Notes: generated by a model not told the origin, from the sequence alone. A stretch of 64,000 nt of DNA from Chrysemys picta bellii (GCF_011386835.1 NC_088809.1:7174001-7238000); one strand, 5' to 3'; positions 1 through 12,607 are shown, counted from the first letter of the stretch. Made by a program: numbers and translations.

Positions 1-786
1 AGAGATAAAGCACCCTCTGTGCATTATGAGCTTGTAAATAATGGGAAAGGATTTCCTTCGGAAATTAGCACTTGGAGGTATAGGAAGCTATGAAATCAAA
101 TGCTGCAAATATATGCTGTATTGTCTCTCCATTGATTTTTTTTTTTAAACCTTAAAAAATGACATGCAGAGGGGAACCCTCTAGGATTTGACTGGCACAA
201 TCCTGCAAAACAAGAAGTTCAGTTTTTTAAAAAAAATCCACTCATTTCTAAAGAAATTTCCCAGATTAGATTTGTAAATCAAAAACCAATATATAACATG
301 CAAGAATTGATCTGTTTTATATTCCTCAGTTACATTTTTGTGAAGCACATTTAGAAGATTTAGAACGTATTTGCGCCTGCTGGTTGAGCCATTATATGCT
401 TGAGTTCATACATCTATTTGTGAGGCTATAAAACAGGCATCGACTACCCATGTAAATTGTGTTCTCCACAATAAATTATATGCATACTTGCAAAAATACA
501 TAACTGCTGTTGGTTGGCTTACGTAGGCTGAATACTAATGATGTTTAAAGTTGCATTGTCCCTCTTCTCAGGCCTAATTTAGCCTCTACATCAAAAATTA
601 TGTAGGAAAAAACACTTTATCCTCTCACTGAGAAATAAAATGGCACTTACGGGCACCCACATATCTTTCTTTTATGAAACACCACCATTTTCATACTAAT
701 TTTAGCTGCATGGGGTTCACAGAAAAGTCTGTCTCATGCAAAGCTGGTAGGAGATATCACTAGGTATATACATTTTACGTGTGTGA

Positions 787-827
<41 letters not shown>

Positions 828-2100
828 CCTTTGTTTTCTTAATATTTTTTCCCTGAAGTTCACAGACTTAAAGATTCTTACCTCTGGTTCCACGTATGTT
901 GAAAACTATTGAGAGAATAAATTGGAAGCCCTGATCGGGCAATACACAAATGCAATGCCTGTCCCTGGGTGGCCTTCGAGGGATGAATGAGTTAATTAAT
1001 TGGTTTGGGTGCTCATATTTCAAGCTTCTTAAGAGAAGTGAAATGTGCCTCTTTTCACAATGGAATAGGGGACTGACCCCTGGCTTTCCATTTTAGGTCA
1101 GTTGTTCTTACAAATAGGGGCTGTTGAACATGCGTGTACATTTGGTCATTTTATTGTAGCAAACTTTCTATATTATCTTCATTTTTGTTGTTTATCTGGT
1201 TTCACATCCTTCGTTCCACTTTCCCCCACTACCATCCACAGCGTCTTGGTGTGTTTCCCCTGTGCCTTTTTCAGTCTATTGCCTTTATCTAATTTGTTAT
1301 ACCTTTTAAGATTTTTCTGCTCATTCTCTTTTCTCGCTTCTTTTGAAGATATTTTTTTCTTTTCAGATACTACCTTCCTCCTCAATTCATTTTCCAGTTT
1401 GTATTTTCCCACTTTTCTCCCTGTTTTCATTACTTCTTCCCATCCCCAGTATTCCTCGTCTCCAGTTCCCTCTATTCTTCCTTGAACACTGGAGACTACA
1501 TCTGTCTCTGAAACTCATTTCTCTATGTGCCAATGGGGCACCATGGGGCTATGACATACAAGAATCTCTGCTCTGCTGGCCCCAGGACATCCTCCTTGTG
1601 TGGACTGGGGGCAGCGGGAGTCATACTCTTTCCTTTTCCCTCTTATGTGGGCTGAGAAGGAAATAGGGGAAGCTGTCAGATCATCTCTTCCCATGCCCCC
1701 TGATGAGCGGGAGAGTCGCGTATCCCCTCTCTTGCAGTCACAGATCCAGGTGATGCTAATATACTAACCAGGAAACGTCTCCAGACAAAAGTTGTGTGGG
1801 TGGGAGCGAGCTTTGTGTTCCTTCCTCGCCTGGTAGGTATTTATTTCAGAACAATGCTCTGCTCATGTCACTCTTCATTGGCACTTGGATATGTTGTATA
1901 GCTTTCAGTAAGGGCTATGCTGCAGGGCGGAGTCCTGTAATATGCAAGGAGATAGATAATGCAGAACTGTCTTTTCAGGTAATTATTAGTAGCACAGCAT
2001 TGCCTAGAGGCCCCTATCCAGGCCGTGTCTCCATTGTGCTTGCGTGTACATGCATATGTGTACATGCACACTACCTGCTCCAAAATAATTACAATCTAAA
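1..2100. other. Single-copy noncoding stretch, no gene seen
   Basis: AT-rich DNA with no recognisable exon, RNA gene or full repeat. It holds a GT/GA microsatellite near 780-827 and a pyrimidine-rich tract at about 1160-1480 that produces a spurious Ser/Phe/Leu-rich open frame. Nothing here resembles a known protein family. Confidence 0.6.
779..827. repeat. (GT)n(GA)n compound microsatellite
   Basis: An uninterrupted GT run passes directly into a GA run. This is a two-part simple repeat, likely length-polymorphic. Confidence 0.95.
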
Positions 2101-2121
2101 TAGTCAGGATCAACAAAAGGG

Positions 2122-2205
2122 AGGGGGGGAAACAGAGGCACAGAGAGGTCAAGTGGCTTGCCCAACGTGCTGCAATAGGAGTAGAATATGGGTCTCTTTG
2201 TCCCC
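2122..2205. repeat. MIR-like SINE fragment
   Basis: The string 'acagaggcacagagaggtca' followed by 'gtggcttgccc' matches the conserved core of MIR-type SINEs. It is short and diverged. Confidence 0.6.
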
Positions 2206-2214
2206 ATTATTCTT

Positions 2215-2420
2215 ATTGTATTTATTATTTGTGTTGCAATAGTGCTTAGGAACCCCAGTCATGAACTAGGGCCCCGTTGTGCTAGGTGCTGCACAAACAC
2301 AGAACAAATAGAAGGTCCACAGCCCAAAGAAGTAACAAGCTCAGTATGACAACAGATGGAGACAGACAGACAGACAGGGGAGTGCAAGGAAACAATGAGA
2401 CAATGTTCCCATCCAAAGCT
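2215..2420. repeat. Interspersed repeat unit, 'ccccgttgtgctaggtgctg' family
   Basis: It reads 'aggaaccccagtcatgaact', then 'gttgtgctaggtgctgcaca', then a GACA-rich part. Related copies lie near 21200, 24865, 38110 and 53480. The family is common in turtles as I recall it, but I cannot name its class. Confidence 0.65.
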
Positions 2421-2593
2421 CTGGACTGTGCTGCCTCCCAGCAATGAGTTATCGTCATCCATCATCCTCTGAAATGATCAGGCGAATGGTGGGAAGTCAC
2501 TGGTGGTGACAGATGTTTGGCTGGTGGCTTCTTCGTTCTGGTGAGAGTTTGGGACCCAGCCCTACGCTTCCGTTTGAGTTCGACTGTCTTCCG

Positions 2594-2709
2594 TAGGATG
2601 AGCAGACAGCAAATGTGAAAAATCGGTGGGGGGTAATAGGAGCCTATATAAGAAAAAAGACCCCAAAATCAGGACTGTCCCTATAAAATTGGGACATCTG
2701 GTCACCCTA
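2594..2709. mobile_element. Short hAT-type MITE (116 bp) with perfect 8-bp TSD
   Basis: The ends are inverted repeats (taggatgagcaga on the left, tctggtcacccta on the right). The element is flanked on both sides by GTCTTCCG (2586-2593 and 2710-2717), the 8-bp duplication typical of hAT transposition. It has no coding capacity, so it was mobilised in trans. The 'ctggtcaccct' end matches a repeat I recall as abundant in turtle genomes. Confidence 0.88.
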
Positions 2710-2859
2710 GTCTTCCGCAAACTTTCTTCACTCTCATGCAGGTCTCTCTGCTTTTCATGCTCTCCGTAGTTGAGTGAGTGAATGTTGGTTTAATTACTTT
2801 CCTCTGATAGCTGCTCACTGAAATAATAATACTAGTACTTTGTATCTATCAACCTTTTG

Positions 2860-3010
2860 TCGTAGGTTTTCAGTGCATTTTACTAACATTGAATTAAGCT
2901 TTCCAACACTCCAGTGAGACAAGTAAATATTTTATAGCCATTTTACAGATGGGTAAAATGAGACACCGTGGGTACATAAAGGTGCACAGTGAGGTCCTGG
3001 CTTAATTGGG
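2860..3010. repeat. MIR-like SINE fragment
   Basis: It contains 'ccattttacagatgggtaaa' followed by a diverged 'gagacaccgtgggtac' segment, the arrangement of the MIR core and 3' part. Confidence 0.65.
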
Positions 3011-5595
3011 AATATTGGCTCCCAGTCTGTGCTTCTCTAATCGCGCGGTATAAATGGATTAGTTGCAGTAAGTAGTAGGAGATGCCAATAGCAGTAAGTG
3101 CACAAAAGAGGGAATCTTTTGACTAAGGGGAAAATATTCACAAATTTTAAATAAGTCTTCAAAAATAAATGAGTTTACCCCATATTTATTATTTTGAACA
3201 TCGTGGCGTTTTCCTCTCTTTTCTATCTTGTCATTGAAAACAGGGAGAAAAACATTGGAGGGGGAACGTTGGAGGGTTCATTGGAGGGGGAACCCCTGAA
3301 CATTTTTTAAAATGAAATGTTTCCATGCTGCTTTTATTTTATTTATTTTAAAAAGGCCATTTTTGATTAAATATCTTTAATTTGAAAAAATTTCAACCTG
3401 CTGTAAAGCTGATCTACTGGGCTGTGCAGCTAGGAATTATGTTTATTTTTTAGTTGCTAGATCACGTCTTCTCATTGGAAAACCAATGAGTTTTCCTTCT
3501 GTCTTGGCTGTACAAGCGCAAGCACATCCGAGGTCTGTTCCAACGACTTGGCTGACAGGACAACCACAAGCTAGGATTGAGTCTCACAGCCAGGTTTGCA
3601 TAGCAGCTCATGGTTTTTTTTAAATACCTGTAAAATGCTATGCACAATTGTGATGCTATAGAAGTAATACGAATAATGAAGGTACTCATATGGTCTTGGG
3701 AACACAAAGGCAAATAGCCTTCTTGTGTTGTTTCAGGATTTCCACTTCCATTCCCATGCCAAAATCAATGTGTAGAGTAGTACCAAAATGGAAACTAACA
3801 AGACCCTCCAGTGATGAGTGATGGCTCAAGTCAGTTCTTATTTGATCGGACTTCATTCACCTATCCATACTGGCAGTGCAACCATGGCTGGCCTTGTTCT
3901 TTAGAGTTACTGTAAGATCTGTCAGCTGGTTCATAGTGTACAGAAAACTCTCTTTAAGTCACAGTATAAGGACCCTTATTCTGTTATGGTGAAAGCCAGT
4001 GCCCATTGAAGTCAATTGGAGCCTTTCCGTTGTTAGGGCAGGTATCACCAGCTGTTACATACAGTTTTATATCTTCTTTTTCTTAGTGTGCAAGTTTTCA
4101 TTCTTTGAAGACAGACAACATTGCTGTTAGCTTATGCAAGAGTCCATTGAGACATGCTCTGGCAAGCAGCAGGAGAGTCTGCTATCTCCCTTTGTCTCTA
4201 AGTAGAGGCAATGCTTAGGACTGATAGGCTTCCTGGAATGCTTTCTGGGAACTGGGCCACTGGTATTTGGGCTGTGATTTCTGGAAGAGGTGACTCTCTA
4301 CCTGCTGTTTGTGACCATCTCTGTTCCAGGACTGGTGAATGTAAGTGGACCAAGGAGGTTACACATAGAATATATCCAGATTCCATGTCACTGTGGGGAA
4401 TTTTTTTTATACTGGGGAACTGACCTGCAAAGCCCTGAAATTCTGCTACCGTTCTGCAGAAGAATAACACTAGTGTGAGAGTGGAACAATAGTGCCAGCA
4501 CCCGCCACAAAATCATTGGCTTTAATGGGTGTTGAATGGATCCTAATTACTGTATGACGAATGTGGTCATCTTGTAAAGTTCCAGCAACCACTTCCAACG
4601 TTGGAAACCTTGTTGAAACAGGCATGCAAGTCTCTGGCTTGGTTTGTGCATGAAATATGTCATCTTTGGGCAGAACAAAATATTCCTAACAGCTGTGTGC
4701 CAGAATAATCCATTTAAAGGGTGTGTTACTTTAATACCAGGTTTCAGAGTTTCAGTGACTGACAAAGTAACCTAGATATAATTTGCCTTTGTGTCAGCCA
4801 TACGCCACTAAAATTAATATTAAGAGACACACAAAGCTCAGTGGAGTTTTCCCAGTTTATCCTGCGGCTGATCTTTTTATATACATTTTTTTTCTTTTAA
4901 AAAAATCTCTCCTCTTATTTTTTGCAGCTGGCATGTCTAAACTACTAACATATGTGCCTCTTATACAACGTACAGTTGCTTAGGACTTTTCAAAAATACA
5001 GAACCTCCGAATCCAATAAAATTGCAAATTTCACTGTATTTCACAATATCCTAAATAAACATGAACAGCGTGCATTTCTCTTTCTGGCATCAAATATTAA
5101 TCTGTCTGTGGTTGGAAATGTGCTTTCCATCTTGTGTGTGCTCACATTGGGTAAACACTTGGGAGATTTGCTATTCCAGACCTTTCATTCTCTCCTAGAG
5201 TCAAGAGCATGACAAATTTTTCTCCTAATTACACCTGCCACTGTTTGCCTTCTAATACTGTAAATCCTCCATCACATAGTTTTTCAGATTCAGGATTAGG
5301 TTCCTTTTCTGTCATACAAATGATTGGAGGTGCAATATGTAGTTAGCAATGCACATTAGGAATGTTTAGTAGGTTTTTTAGGAGCATAGTTGCTGGATGA
5401 GGAGAAATATGTCCAGATTTAACTTTGAATGTGGAGTTCAAGCTGAGACTTCTGTCTACGTTTTGCTGCCAGTTTGAACTGTAGAGACAGTGAGCGCACT
5501 GTCACAGAAAGAATCAGGGAATTTTGAGATTATTCCCTACTTTGGGGGGGGGGTCTTCCACATGGGAGCTTATAGGGGGGAGCAAGGAGTTAGGT
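3011..5595. other. Single-copy noncoding stretch
   Basis: No exon or RNA gene recognised. A small direct repeat of 'attggagggggaac' occurs around 3256-3292. A fragment near 3975-4025 ('agtgcccattgaagtcaatt') looks like one arm of a palindromic amniote MITE. The rest is unassigned AT-rich DNA. Confidence 0.55.
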
Positions 5596-5599
5596 AAAT

Positions 5600-5695
5600 T
5601 TTCCTTCTTATAGATAAGAGAACTGAGGTACAGAGCCAGTCGCCTGAGATCACACAGCGAGTCAATTGGCCGTGTCCAGAATGCAACCCATGAGT
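5600..5695. repeat. MIR-like SINE fragment
   Basis: 'agagaactgaggtacagagc' followed by 'gatcacacagcgagtcaatt' matches the MIR core and 3' half. Confidence 0.6.
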
Positions 5696-5734
5696 CCCGG
5701 GGAGGGAGAGGAGGATGGGGTTGGCCTGGGACTA

Positions 5735-6320
5735 AGGGGTTTTGGGTTCAGTTTCTTGCTGGGTCAACTTGGGAAGTCACTCGCTGTGTCCTTAGATTCC
5801 CATCTGTATAACGGGGATCCGGGGTGAAAATAACTTAAAGGACTTACCAGTACTCTGGAGTCCTGGGCAGGGGGCGGGGCCTCAACTGGAAGGGGTGGGG
5901 CCTCCACTGGAAGGGCGGGGCCTTTAGAGCCCCACTGCTGGAGTCGGTTTAAAGGGTCTGGGGCGGTAGTGGCGGCCGGAGCCCCGGGCCTTTTAAATTG
6001 CTGCCAGAACCCCGCTGCCGCTACCTGGGGGCTCCAGCAGCGGGGCTCTGGTGGCAATTTAAAGGGCCCGGGGCTCCAGCTGCTGCTGGGAGCCCCAGGC
6101 CCTTTAAATTGCCGCCTGGGGAAGCTGGTCTGGTATGGCATACCGGCGCATACCAGCTTACTTTCACCTCTGCGGGGATCACAATCCTACCTTTTTGTCT
6201 CGTCTATTACAATGTAAACATCTCAGGGCAGGGACACCCCCTGCCCTCTGGGGTGCACAATGGGACCCCAATAATGGTTGTGACTTTCTAGGCTCTACAC
6301 TAATATCAAGACTAAATAAC
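5735..6320 (+). mobile_element. tRNA-type SINE split by a hAT insertion
   Basis: The left part (about 5735-5819) has 'gggaagtcactcgctgtgtc' and 'cccatctgtataacgggg', the body of the turtle tRNA-derived SINE. The right part (about 6181-6320) has 'tctcagggcagggacacccc', 'gcacaatgggaccccaataa' and 'ctaggctctacactaatatc', its 3' tail. The two halves are separated by the hAT element at 5820-6172, so the SINE is older. Confidence 0.75.
5820..6172. mobile_element. GC-rich hAT-type element inside a SINE, perfect 8-bp TSD
   Basis: CGGGGATC flanks it at 5812-5819 and 6173-6180. The ends are near-inverted (ggggtgaaaataa on the left, ttactttcacctc on the right). The inside is very GC-rich and holds a long imperfect palindrome around 5982-6075, with arms built on 'cccgggccttttaaattg' and 'caatttaaagggcccgggg'. 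Open frames reading through it on both strands are by-products of the GC content. Its class is inferred from TSD length; I did not identify a parent transposase. Confidence 0.82.
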
Positions 6321-7559
6321 GGGTTTCTCATCCTGCTATCTATCCACTAGAAGACTCAGCCTTCTTTGTGGGTACATTGGACGTCTGCCTCTGCTCTGCC
6401 CAGAGAAGGAAATTAGTTATGTGAGGGAAGGACTGTCCATCTGAGCAGGCGCTATCTAAAGCGGTTCTTGTGGGCACTGCCCATCACTGTGGGGGGAAGA
6501 AACAAGAAAACTATTAAAATTTGGTGAAACGTTTCCTGAGATGATTCTATTAAAAATCACCCCAAATAAAATAAATCTACCCCCTTTCTCCCCCAAGATA
6601 GTTAAGCTCAACCAACCAAAACCCAGCAAAGAAATTGCAATCTCATTTCAGTGGCGCTTTCAAGACTATCTCTGACATAAGCCCATGGGGGTCACTGGAA
6701 CTCAATTGCCTTTCGGGCACAGGACAGGGAAGGTAAACGCAGTGCCTGCCTTGTTTTTTCATTAGACCCGTGCAAACCTCAGTGAGAGAAAAGAACAGAG
6801 CAAGAGAAGAAAAAGGACCTGACCCACCGGAAAGTGTAACGTTGTTTCAGGTTTGCCCACTTTTGAGGGTCACCCTTGGCCTGGCATACAGTCCTCCTCG
6901 GAAGCCTAAGAATTCCTGCATAGTCCAGGTCCAGTCCATTTCTGCTGTCTAGCAGCTAATCAACACATACAGAAGTGAGCGGCTCGCTGTGAGGGGTTTG
7001 GTGAGGTTACCCATCACCCGTTCTTCTCAAAGAAGTGGTGCAAACGGTAGCATTGTTTTCACCTCCTGAAAGCTTGGCTTCCAGACAAGAAGAACAAGGT
7101 TTTTGTTGTTTATTGAATCTCTCTTTAATCAATCAGAGAGCTGGGACTTAATGATGAACATGGACTAGATAGCTCAGTCAGGGACTTAAAATCCCTTCCT
7201 GCTTTTTCCCCACTGTTCCTTTTAGTACTCTGAGTTCCATGAGGGGTGGGAGATGCTGGGTGCAAGTTGTACAGAGCCTTTCACTGTGGGGGACTGAGGC
7301 CCTATGAGAACACAAATAAACTAATAATAAGGAGATTATGAAATTACCTTCCCTCCACTAAAGTTTCAGCCAACTTGCAAAAATCTCATCTCAGTCCAGA
7401 GAAATTGTCAGAGCTAGTGAGTAACTGTAGCCCATGCAATTGGTTTTATTTTGAGAGAAAAATGAACAGGTGGTAATGTATGGAGAATGGCTGTAGTGAG
7501 TAACCAGATACTTAGGAGAAGGAGGTGTGCGTCTTTGTAGGTAAGTCTCCCCTTTGTCA
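6321..7559. other. Noncoding stretch with a possible CR1-like 3' scrap
   Basis: Mostly unassigned single-copy DNA. At about 7150-7200 'tggactagatagctcagtca' followed by 'cccttcctgc' resembles the terminal part of CR1-like LINEs. No exon seen. Confidence 0.5.
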
Positions 7560-7690
7560 TCTCTGCACTTCAGTCTCCTCATCTGAACAGTGAGGATAAA
7601 ATACTTGGCTTCATCATATGGATCTAGTCTGAGGCTTAATTGGAGTTTGCTAAATGCTTTGAGAGCACTGGAGGAAAAATGCAAGAGGAG
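7560..7690 (+). repeat. SINE/MIR body fragment
   Basis: 'cttcagtctcctcatctgaa', then 'gtgaggataaaatact', then 'ctaaatgctttgagagcact' follow the order of the SINE body and its 'gctttgag' 3' segment. Confidence 0.6.
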
Positions 7691-7949
7691 TGTAAAGAAT
7701 TATACTATTCTTCTTTTATGGGAAGAGAGAATAACATGAACCCATGCTAGATAATATCTGTTTCTAGTTCTATTGAAGGCTGTACTTGGAACTGTCCTCT
7801 GAAGAGGAGAATGCTGATGGTCTTGCTCATTAGTTGCCTGAGGCCTTAGAGGATCTGGAAGGCCTTGGAAAGAGTAGCTTATCGTGGATAATGGAGAGGC
7901 TCCAACAGCTGATATATTTTTGCATCCAAGGATTCTTGGCTCAAAGTCC

Positions 7950-8046
7950 CAGAGGGGAGTCACTGGGTGAAATTGTACAGGCTGTGTTGTGCAGGAGATC
8001 AGCCTGAGTAGTTATAATAGCATGATCTGCCCTGAAAATCTATGAA
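7950..8046 (+). mobile_element. CR1-like LINE 3' end fragment
   Basis: 'aggctgtgttgtgcaggaga' followed by 'tcagcctgagtagttat' and ending in 'aaaatctatgaa' matches the recurring 3' UTR of turtle CR1-like LINEs. Only the last ~100 bp remains. Confidence 0.65.
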
Positions 8047-8239
8047 AGCAACAAGAATCCTTGCAGCGCTGTGGATTTGACTTCTGCACTGGGTGAGGAA
8101 GGACAGTAGGGTGAATACATCTTCCAGGCCTTTCAGACCTCATTGGCTGGACAGTGTGATGAGGGTGGTTCATGCTGAAGCCTTCATATAGCACCAAAGT
8201 GAGTCAATAACAGATTCTCCTTTACATTTCTACTATTTA

Positions 8240-8405
8240 GATATTTTAATGGCCCTCATCATCAACGTGCCTGGGAGGCAGGGAAGTATGATCCCCATTT
8301 CACAGATCGAAAGTTGAGGTACAGAAAGATTATTAGTCCAAGTTTCCACAGGTAGCCTGGCAGAGCTGTGAAGTGACCCAGGGCTCGGAGTCTCACTCCA
8401 TTGCC
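8240..8405. repeat. MIR-like SINE fragment
   Basis: 'atccccatttcacagatcga' and a following 'gttgaggtacagaaag' segment match the MIR core. A 'cccagggctcggagtctcac' 3' part follows. Confidence 0.65.
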
Positions 8406-8701
8406 TTTTCCTGAAAACCATCCTTCTGCCTTCCATGCAGATGTAGGGAAATCTGTGTTCTGCCACTTTCTCCTGCTGCAAACTTTATGTTTAAGTGGAA
8501 ATCTCCTGAGCACACAGGCTCTGTGTAGTTTTGCTGGTACAAATCTTCCATTAACAACTTACAGCAGGGGGCAGAGAAAATGGGGCCAGCTCTGAACTAA
8601 TCTGCAAACTAATGCACAAATGATGAGCTGAAGGGAAAGGATGTGCAATATGGGCCAGATGAATACAGAAGAACAATGACAGATGTGTCCTGGGATGCCT
8701 C

Positions 8702-8704
<3 letters not shown>

Positions 8705-8752
<48 letters not shown>
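8705..8752. repeat. (TG)n microsatellite
   Basis: About 23 uninterrupted TG dinucleotides. The reverse frame through it gives a His/Thr repeat that is not a real protein. Confidence 0.97.
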
Positions 8753-8756
<4 letters not shown>

Positions 8757-9119
8757 CTATTGTGAAAAGAATTCTATCTGTTACCTTGCTGGCAAACAAC
8801 ATCACAGCACACACAACCAGAACTGTTGCATAACACACATCAATCGCGCACACAGTAATTCAGATAGATCCTTAACTACTTCTTGCTTAGTAAGTTCAGG
8901 TTAATACGGACTGAAATGTGTTTGTTGTCTTAGTCCACTTCATAGCTGGAGAGGTGTCCCTCTCACATCCACCTCAAATGGTAACAACTATCACCTTTGA
9001 CTGTAATCTCAGCAGAAAAGGCTGAGGAGTGAAAGCTTTTGTGGAACAAATGCCTTATTCTTTTCTAGAGGTGATCCTTGCAGAACTGGTTTAAGGCACA
9101 TGTAGGAAAGCTTGCACTG

Positions 9120-9405
9120 AGGGCATGTCTACACTTACCGGGGATCGACACTGCTGTGATTGATGCACCGGGGTCGATTTAGTGGGTCTAGACCCGCTAA
9201 ATCAACCGCAGATCACTCTCCCATCAACTCCAGTACTCCACCGGAACAAGAAGCATAAGATAAGTTAACGGGAGAGCTTCTCCTGTTGACCCAGTGTAGT
9301 GTAGACACCACAGTAAGTCAACCTAAGCTACGTCGACTCCAGCTACGTTATTCTCGTAAGTTGCGTAACTCAGGTCAACTTACCCTGGTAGTGTAGACAA
9401 GGCCT
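9120..9405. mobile_element. Harbinger-like palindromic MITE
   Basis: The ends are inverted (agggcatgtctacac on the left, gtgtagacaaggcct on the right). The interior is rich in short palindromes such as 'gtctagac'. The same terminal type recurs at 24067-24679 and 39851-40144. There is no coding capacity. The superfamily is tentative, resting on terminal resemblance and on the 3-bp duplication of the 24-kb copy. Confidence 0.75.
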
Positions 9406-11435
9406 GGGCTAACTAGAGGGCTTGAGTCTATAGGGATAAAGAGGAAAAAACACTTTGCTTCACTGTTGGCCCCCTTTTTTTTTCCCAATTATGAAATAAT
9501 TTCTTAGCTTGCCTTAGACACGGGGTTGAAAAAGACCCTGACTAGAATCCTGTCTCTTCTCTCTCACCCCCTTAATTCTGAGCCTTAAGCAAATAATATA
9601 CTTAGATTTTCAGCTGGTGGAAATTGTCATAGCTGCACTGACTTCAGTGGGTCTTTGCTGACTTACTCCACCTGAGGATTTGGCCTTTGGTATTTAGAGT
9701 GCTTTACACATTCAAAACCCATAAGGGCAATAATCCTCATCACACCTCTGTGAGAGAAGTGAGTAAGTATTATCTCCGTTTGGTTGGGTCTCTGCCATGG
9801 GGCCCTATGTAGAATTTCAGATCTGAGTGTCCCAACCTGGAGAGAGCTTCGCAGACTGAGCCCAACCTCCAGTTTTCATGACTGTAATAATTCAATTATA
9901 AATGAGCCAAATCAATTTAGTTCACCTTAAAAGCCTGATGCTCTAGGATACTTTATTTGAGAATAAACAACTCCCCCTATGTTTGAGTCAGAGGAACATA
10001 AGAAAATCTCTATTAAAAACCCCATGTTTAATTATAATCCTATCATTCAAACCCCTCCGAAATGGAGCATTTTAAACTCTCTCATTTCCCTCTTGGATGG
10101 AGACTTTAAGTGCCAAGTTCTAGCCCAGCAGGAGTTTTATGGTAGATCAATCCTGTAGTGGGGCTGACATCACCTTAACTATAGCAACCCCGATGAGAGG
10201 CCATAATGATGGAGAAGTGCCCTTGCTATTGCAAAATCCATTCCTTTAAGCACTGGGTTTCTCCCAATCCTTCAGAAAGAAACAACAACAACAAAAATCC
10301 TATTTCTGCCTGATAGTTATCCCAATACCATTATCCACTGTGGCAGGGATATCAGTTCGGGCTGGGCTCGGGCCAGCCTAGCCTCGCAAAGGCTGTACCA
10401 CAGTTCAGAATGATTTACAGTGATTGGCTGCAGTTGTCACGTTTGGTGATGGTGACCTGGTTTTGACCCCCGGTAGATAGCCAGGCAAAATTTCCTGTGA
10501 AACACAAACAGAAGGTTAAATGCTCTAGTTTCCGGCTTAGATGGAGCCAATGATTTTGAGGACACCCCCACCCCACCCCACATCCCCGTTGGTTCTTTAT
10601 TTCATGTCATATTTCTCTCTTGTTTGTGGGCGCATAGTGCTCACACACGCTCTTCTCTCAAAATACGCAGCAACTCTTTTCCAGAGCTTTGTACAGTGGA
10701 GTGGATCACATGGGGCAAGTTTAATGAGTTAAGTCCCTGACGGGTCTCGGCGTTTTGCTCCCAGCTCCACAAATGCTTTTACCCCTATTTTGTGTGGGTG
10801 GATGCCGTTAAATCCTACAGGGGATATGAATTTGGCAAATGTCATCCTAGTCCCTGTTGTGGGTGCATTACAAAAGGATCATTGGTCATGGCTTGCTGGT
10901 TTTGCTCATGGAAATGTAAGGCATGAGATGGCCAGGAGGTGTTGCAGAGCAGCGATGAAGGAAGAGTGTGTGTCCATGCATACAGGTGTGCGAGAGAGGG
11001 AGAGAGGGACAAAGTGGTCCAACAAGGATAGCTTAAAATTAGTTGCTGCTGCCACCTTTTGCAAACTCCAGAGAGCTAGTATTTATTGAACCACCCACCG
11101 AGGGGAAACAGGACATCAAGACAAGGGGTTAAAAGGTTCAGTGTGAGTATGTAAAAAGCACATCATAAAAATAGCTGTTACCTTCCTGCTAATTACAGCC
11201 TTCCAGTGACCCCAATATGGTGACCATCCTAATGCCAATGCAAGCAGCCAGCCACTCCAGGCATGGCACTAATGAAAAGGAAAAAAACAATCAATTACAT
11301 TTAAAAAATTGGACTTGTCTAGGTAACTGAAGATGGTAAGACAACAAATCCAGCAGGAGCTGCTTCTTACACAGACTGCCTAGCATATAATCCATGCTCT
11401 ATAACTTACATCAAAGGGTTAAAATACATTAGAAC
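9406..11435. other. Mostly single-copy noncoding stretch
   Basis: Contains an amniote palindrome fragment near 9610-9690 ('gcactgacttcagtgggtct') and a weak MIR-like piece near 9690-9790. Otherwise it is unassigned, with no exon or RNA gene recognised. Confidence 0.5.
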
Positions 11436-11439
11436 TTAA

Positions 11440-11670
11440 ACAGGATAAACTTACTTCTACATCTATTTTGTGCCTACTTTACAGCTGATTAACTAGCATA
11501 GGGAGGTTGCGACATGCCCAAGATCATATATAGTGAGTTTCTAGGTTTTAAGGCTAAAAAGGACCACTGTGAACAGCTAGTCTGACCTTCTACCATAAAG
11601 CTTCACCCAGTGATTCCTGCAGTGCTGGGAAATAAACCCAGAAATAGAACTCAGGAGTCCTGACTCGTCA
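11440..11670 (-). repeat. MIR-like piece joined to CR1-like 3' end
   Basis: About 11440-11540 carries a MIR-like 'gggaggttgcgacatgccca'. About 11548-11605 carries 'aaaaaggaccactgtgaaca' and 'gctagtctgaccttc', the reverse complement of the CR1-like 3' end. The two look like separate ancient insertions. Confidence 0.55.
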
Positions 11671-12184
11671 CTTCGGATGAATGTGAGACAAAAATACTTA
11701 GCTTTGATTAATTTTCAAATCGGCTGGAACTTGGCCAATTGGTGTCATCCTGGGAGGCTCTTACTGGTCACAGTGATAGGGAGGGTAGAACCACCTAGAT
11801 CAGTAGTGGGATATAAAATATCAGCAGGAAAGAATGACCGCATCAACTCATCTTATTTTAACACACCTAACCGACTATAGGCTATTAGACTCTCATGGAA
11901 TAAAAACTATATGGCATGAATGGATTCCCTCCCACATCGCACCAAAAAACCTATGATGAATTGAACTAAATGAACTGAGGCAGTCCATAAAGGCTTTGCC
12001 TTCATTTTAGGCTTGGAATTAGCGTTTATGAAATGATGGTTGACGATAAATAGGGGATATGACAATAAGTTCAAACTTACTTCAGAAAACATATATATAA
12101 AAATATAAAATATCCATCCCCACCCCATAAATGTTAACCCTTTTTTCCCCTTGAGATTTGATATTTGCTTTGAGCTATTTAGAG

Positions 12185-12477
12185 CAGGGGTCGGCAACCT
12201 TTCAGAAGTGGTGTGCTGAGTCTTCATTTATTCACTCTGATTTAAGGTTTCGCGTGCCAGTCATACCTTTTAACGTTTTTAGAAGGTCTCTTTCTATAAG
12301 TCTATAATCTATAACTAAACTATTGTTGTATGTAAAGTAAATAAGGGTTTTAAAATGTTTAAGAAGCTTCATTTAAAATTAAATTAAAATGCAGAGCCCC
12401 CCAGATCAGTGGCCAGGACCCGGGCAGTGTGAATGCCACTGAAAATCGGCACACGTGCCATAGGTTGCCTACCCCTG
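12185..12477 (+). mobile_element. hAT MITE copy 1, perfect 8-bp TSD
   Basis: It starts 'caggggtcggcaacctttca' and ends 'ggttgcctacccctg', giving terminal inverted repeats. ATTTAGAG occurs at 12177-12184 and 12478-12485, a perfect 8-bp TSD. The 293-bp interior is AT-rich and noncoding. A second copy lies inverted at 18374-18684. This is a non-autonomous element. Confidence 0.95.
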
Positions 12478-12607
12478 ATTTAGAGTTTAAAAATCAAATT
12501 TGGTTTGAAGCTATCAGCAATGTTAATGCCACGTAAAAATAATGCCATGTATTTCTAGTAGCGTTTGCATTTAGAGATCTCAAAATGCTGGATTAAGTAT
12601 TAATTCT

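Noticed and set aside
1102..1485. Phe/Ser/Leu-rich open frame that could look like a membrane protein
   Set aside because: Produced by a pyrimidine-rich tract; the opposite strand gives a Lys-rich frame as expected from composition.
8551..8853. His-Thr repeat peptide
   Set aside because: Direct translation of the TG microsatellite at 8705-8752.
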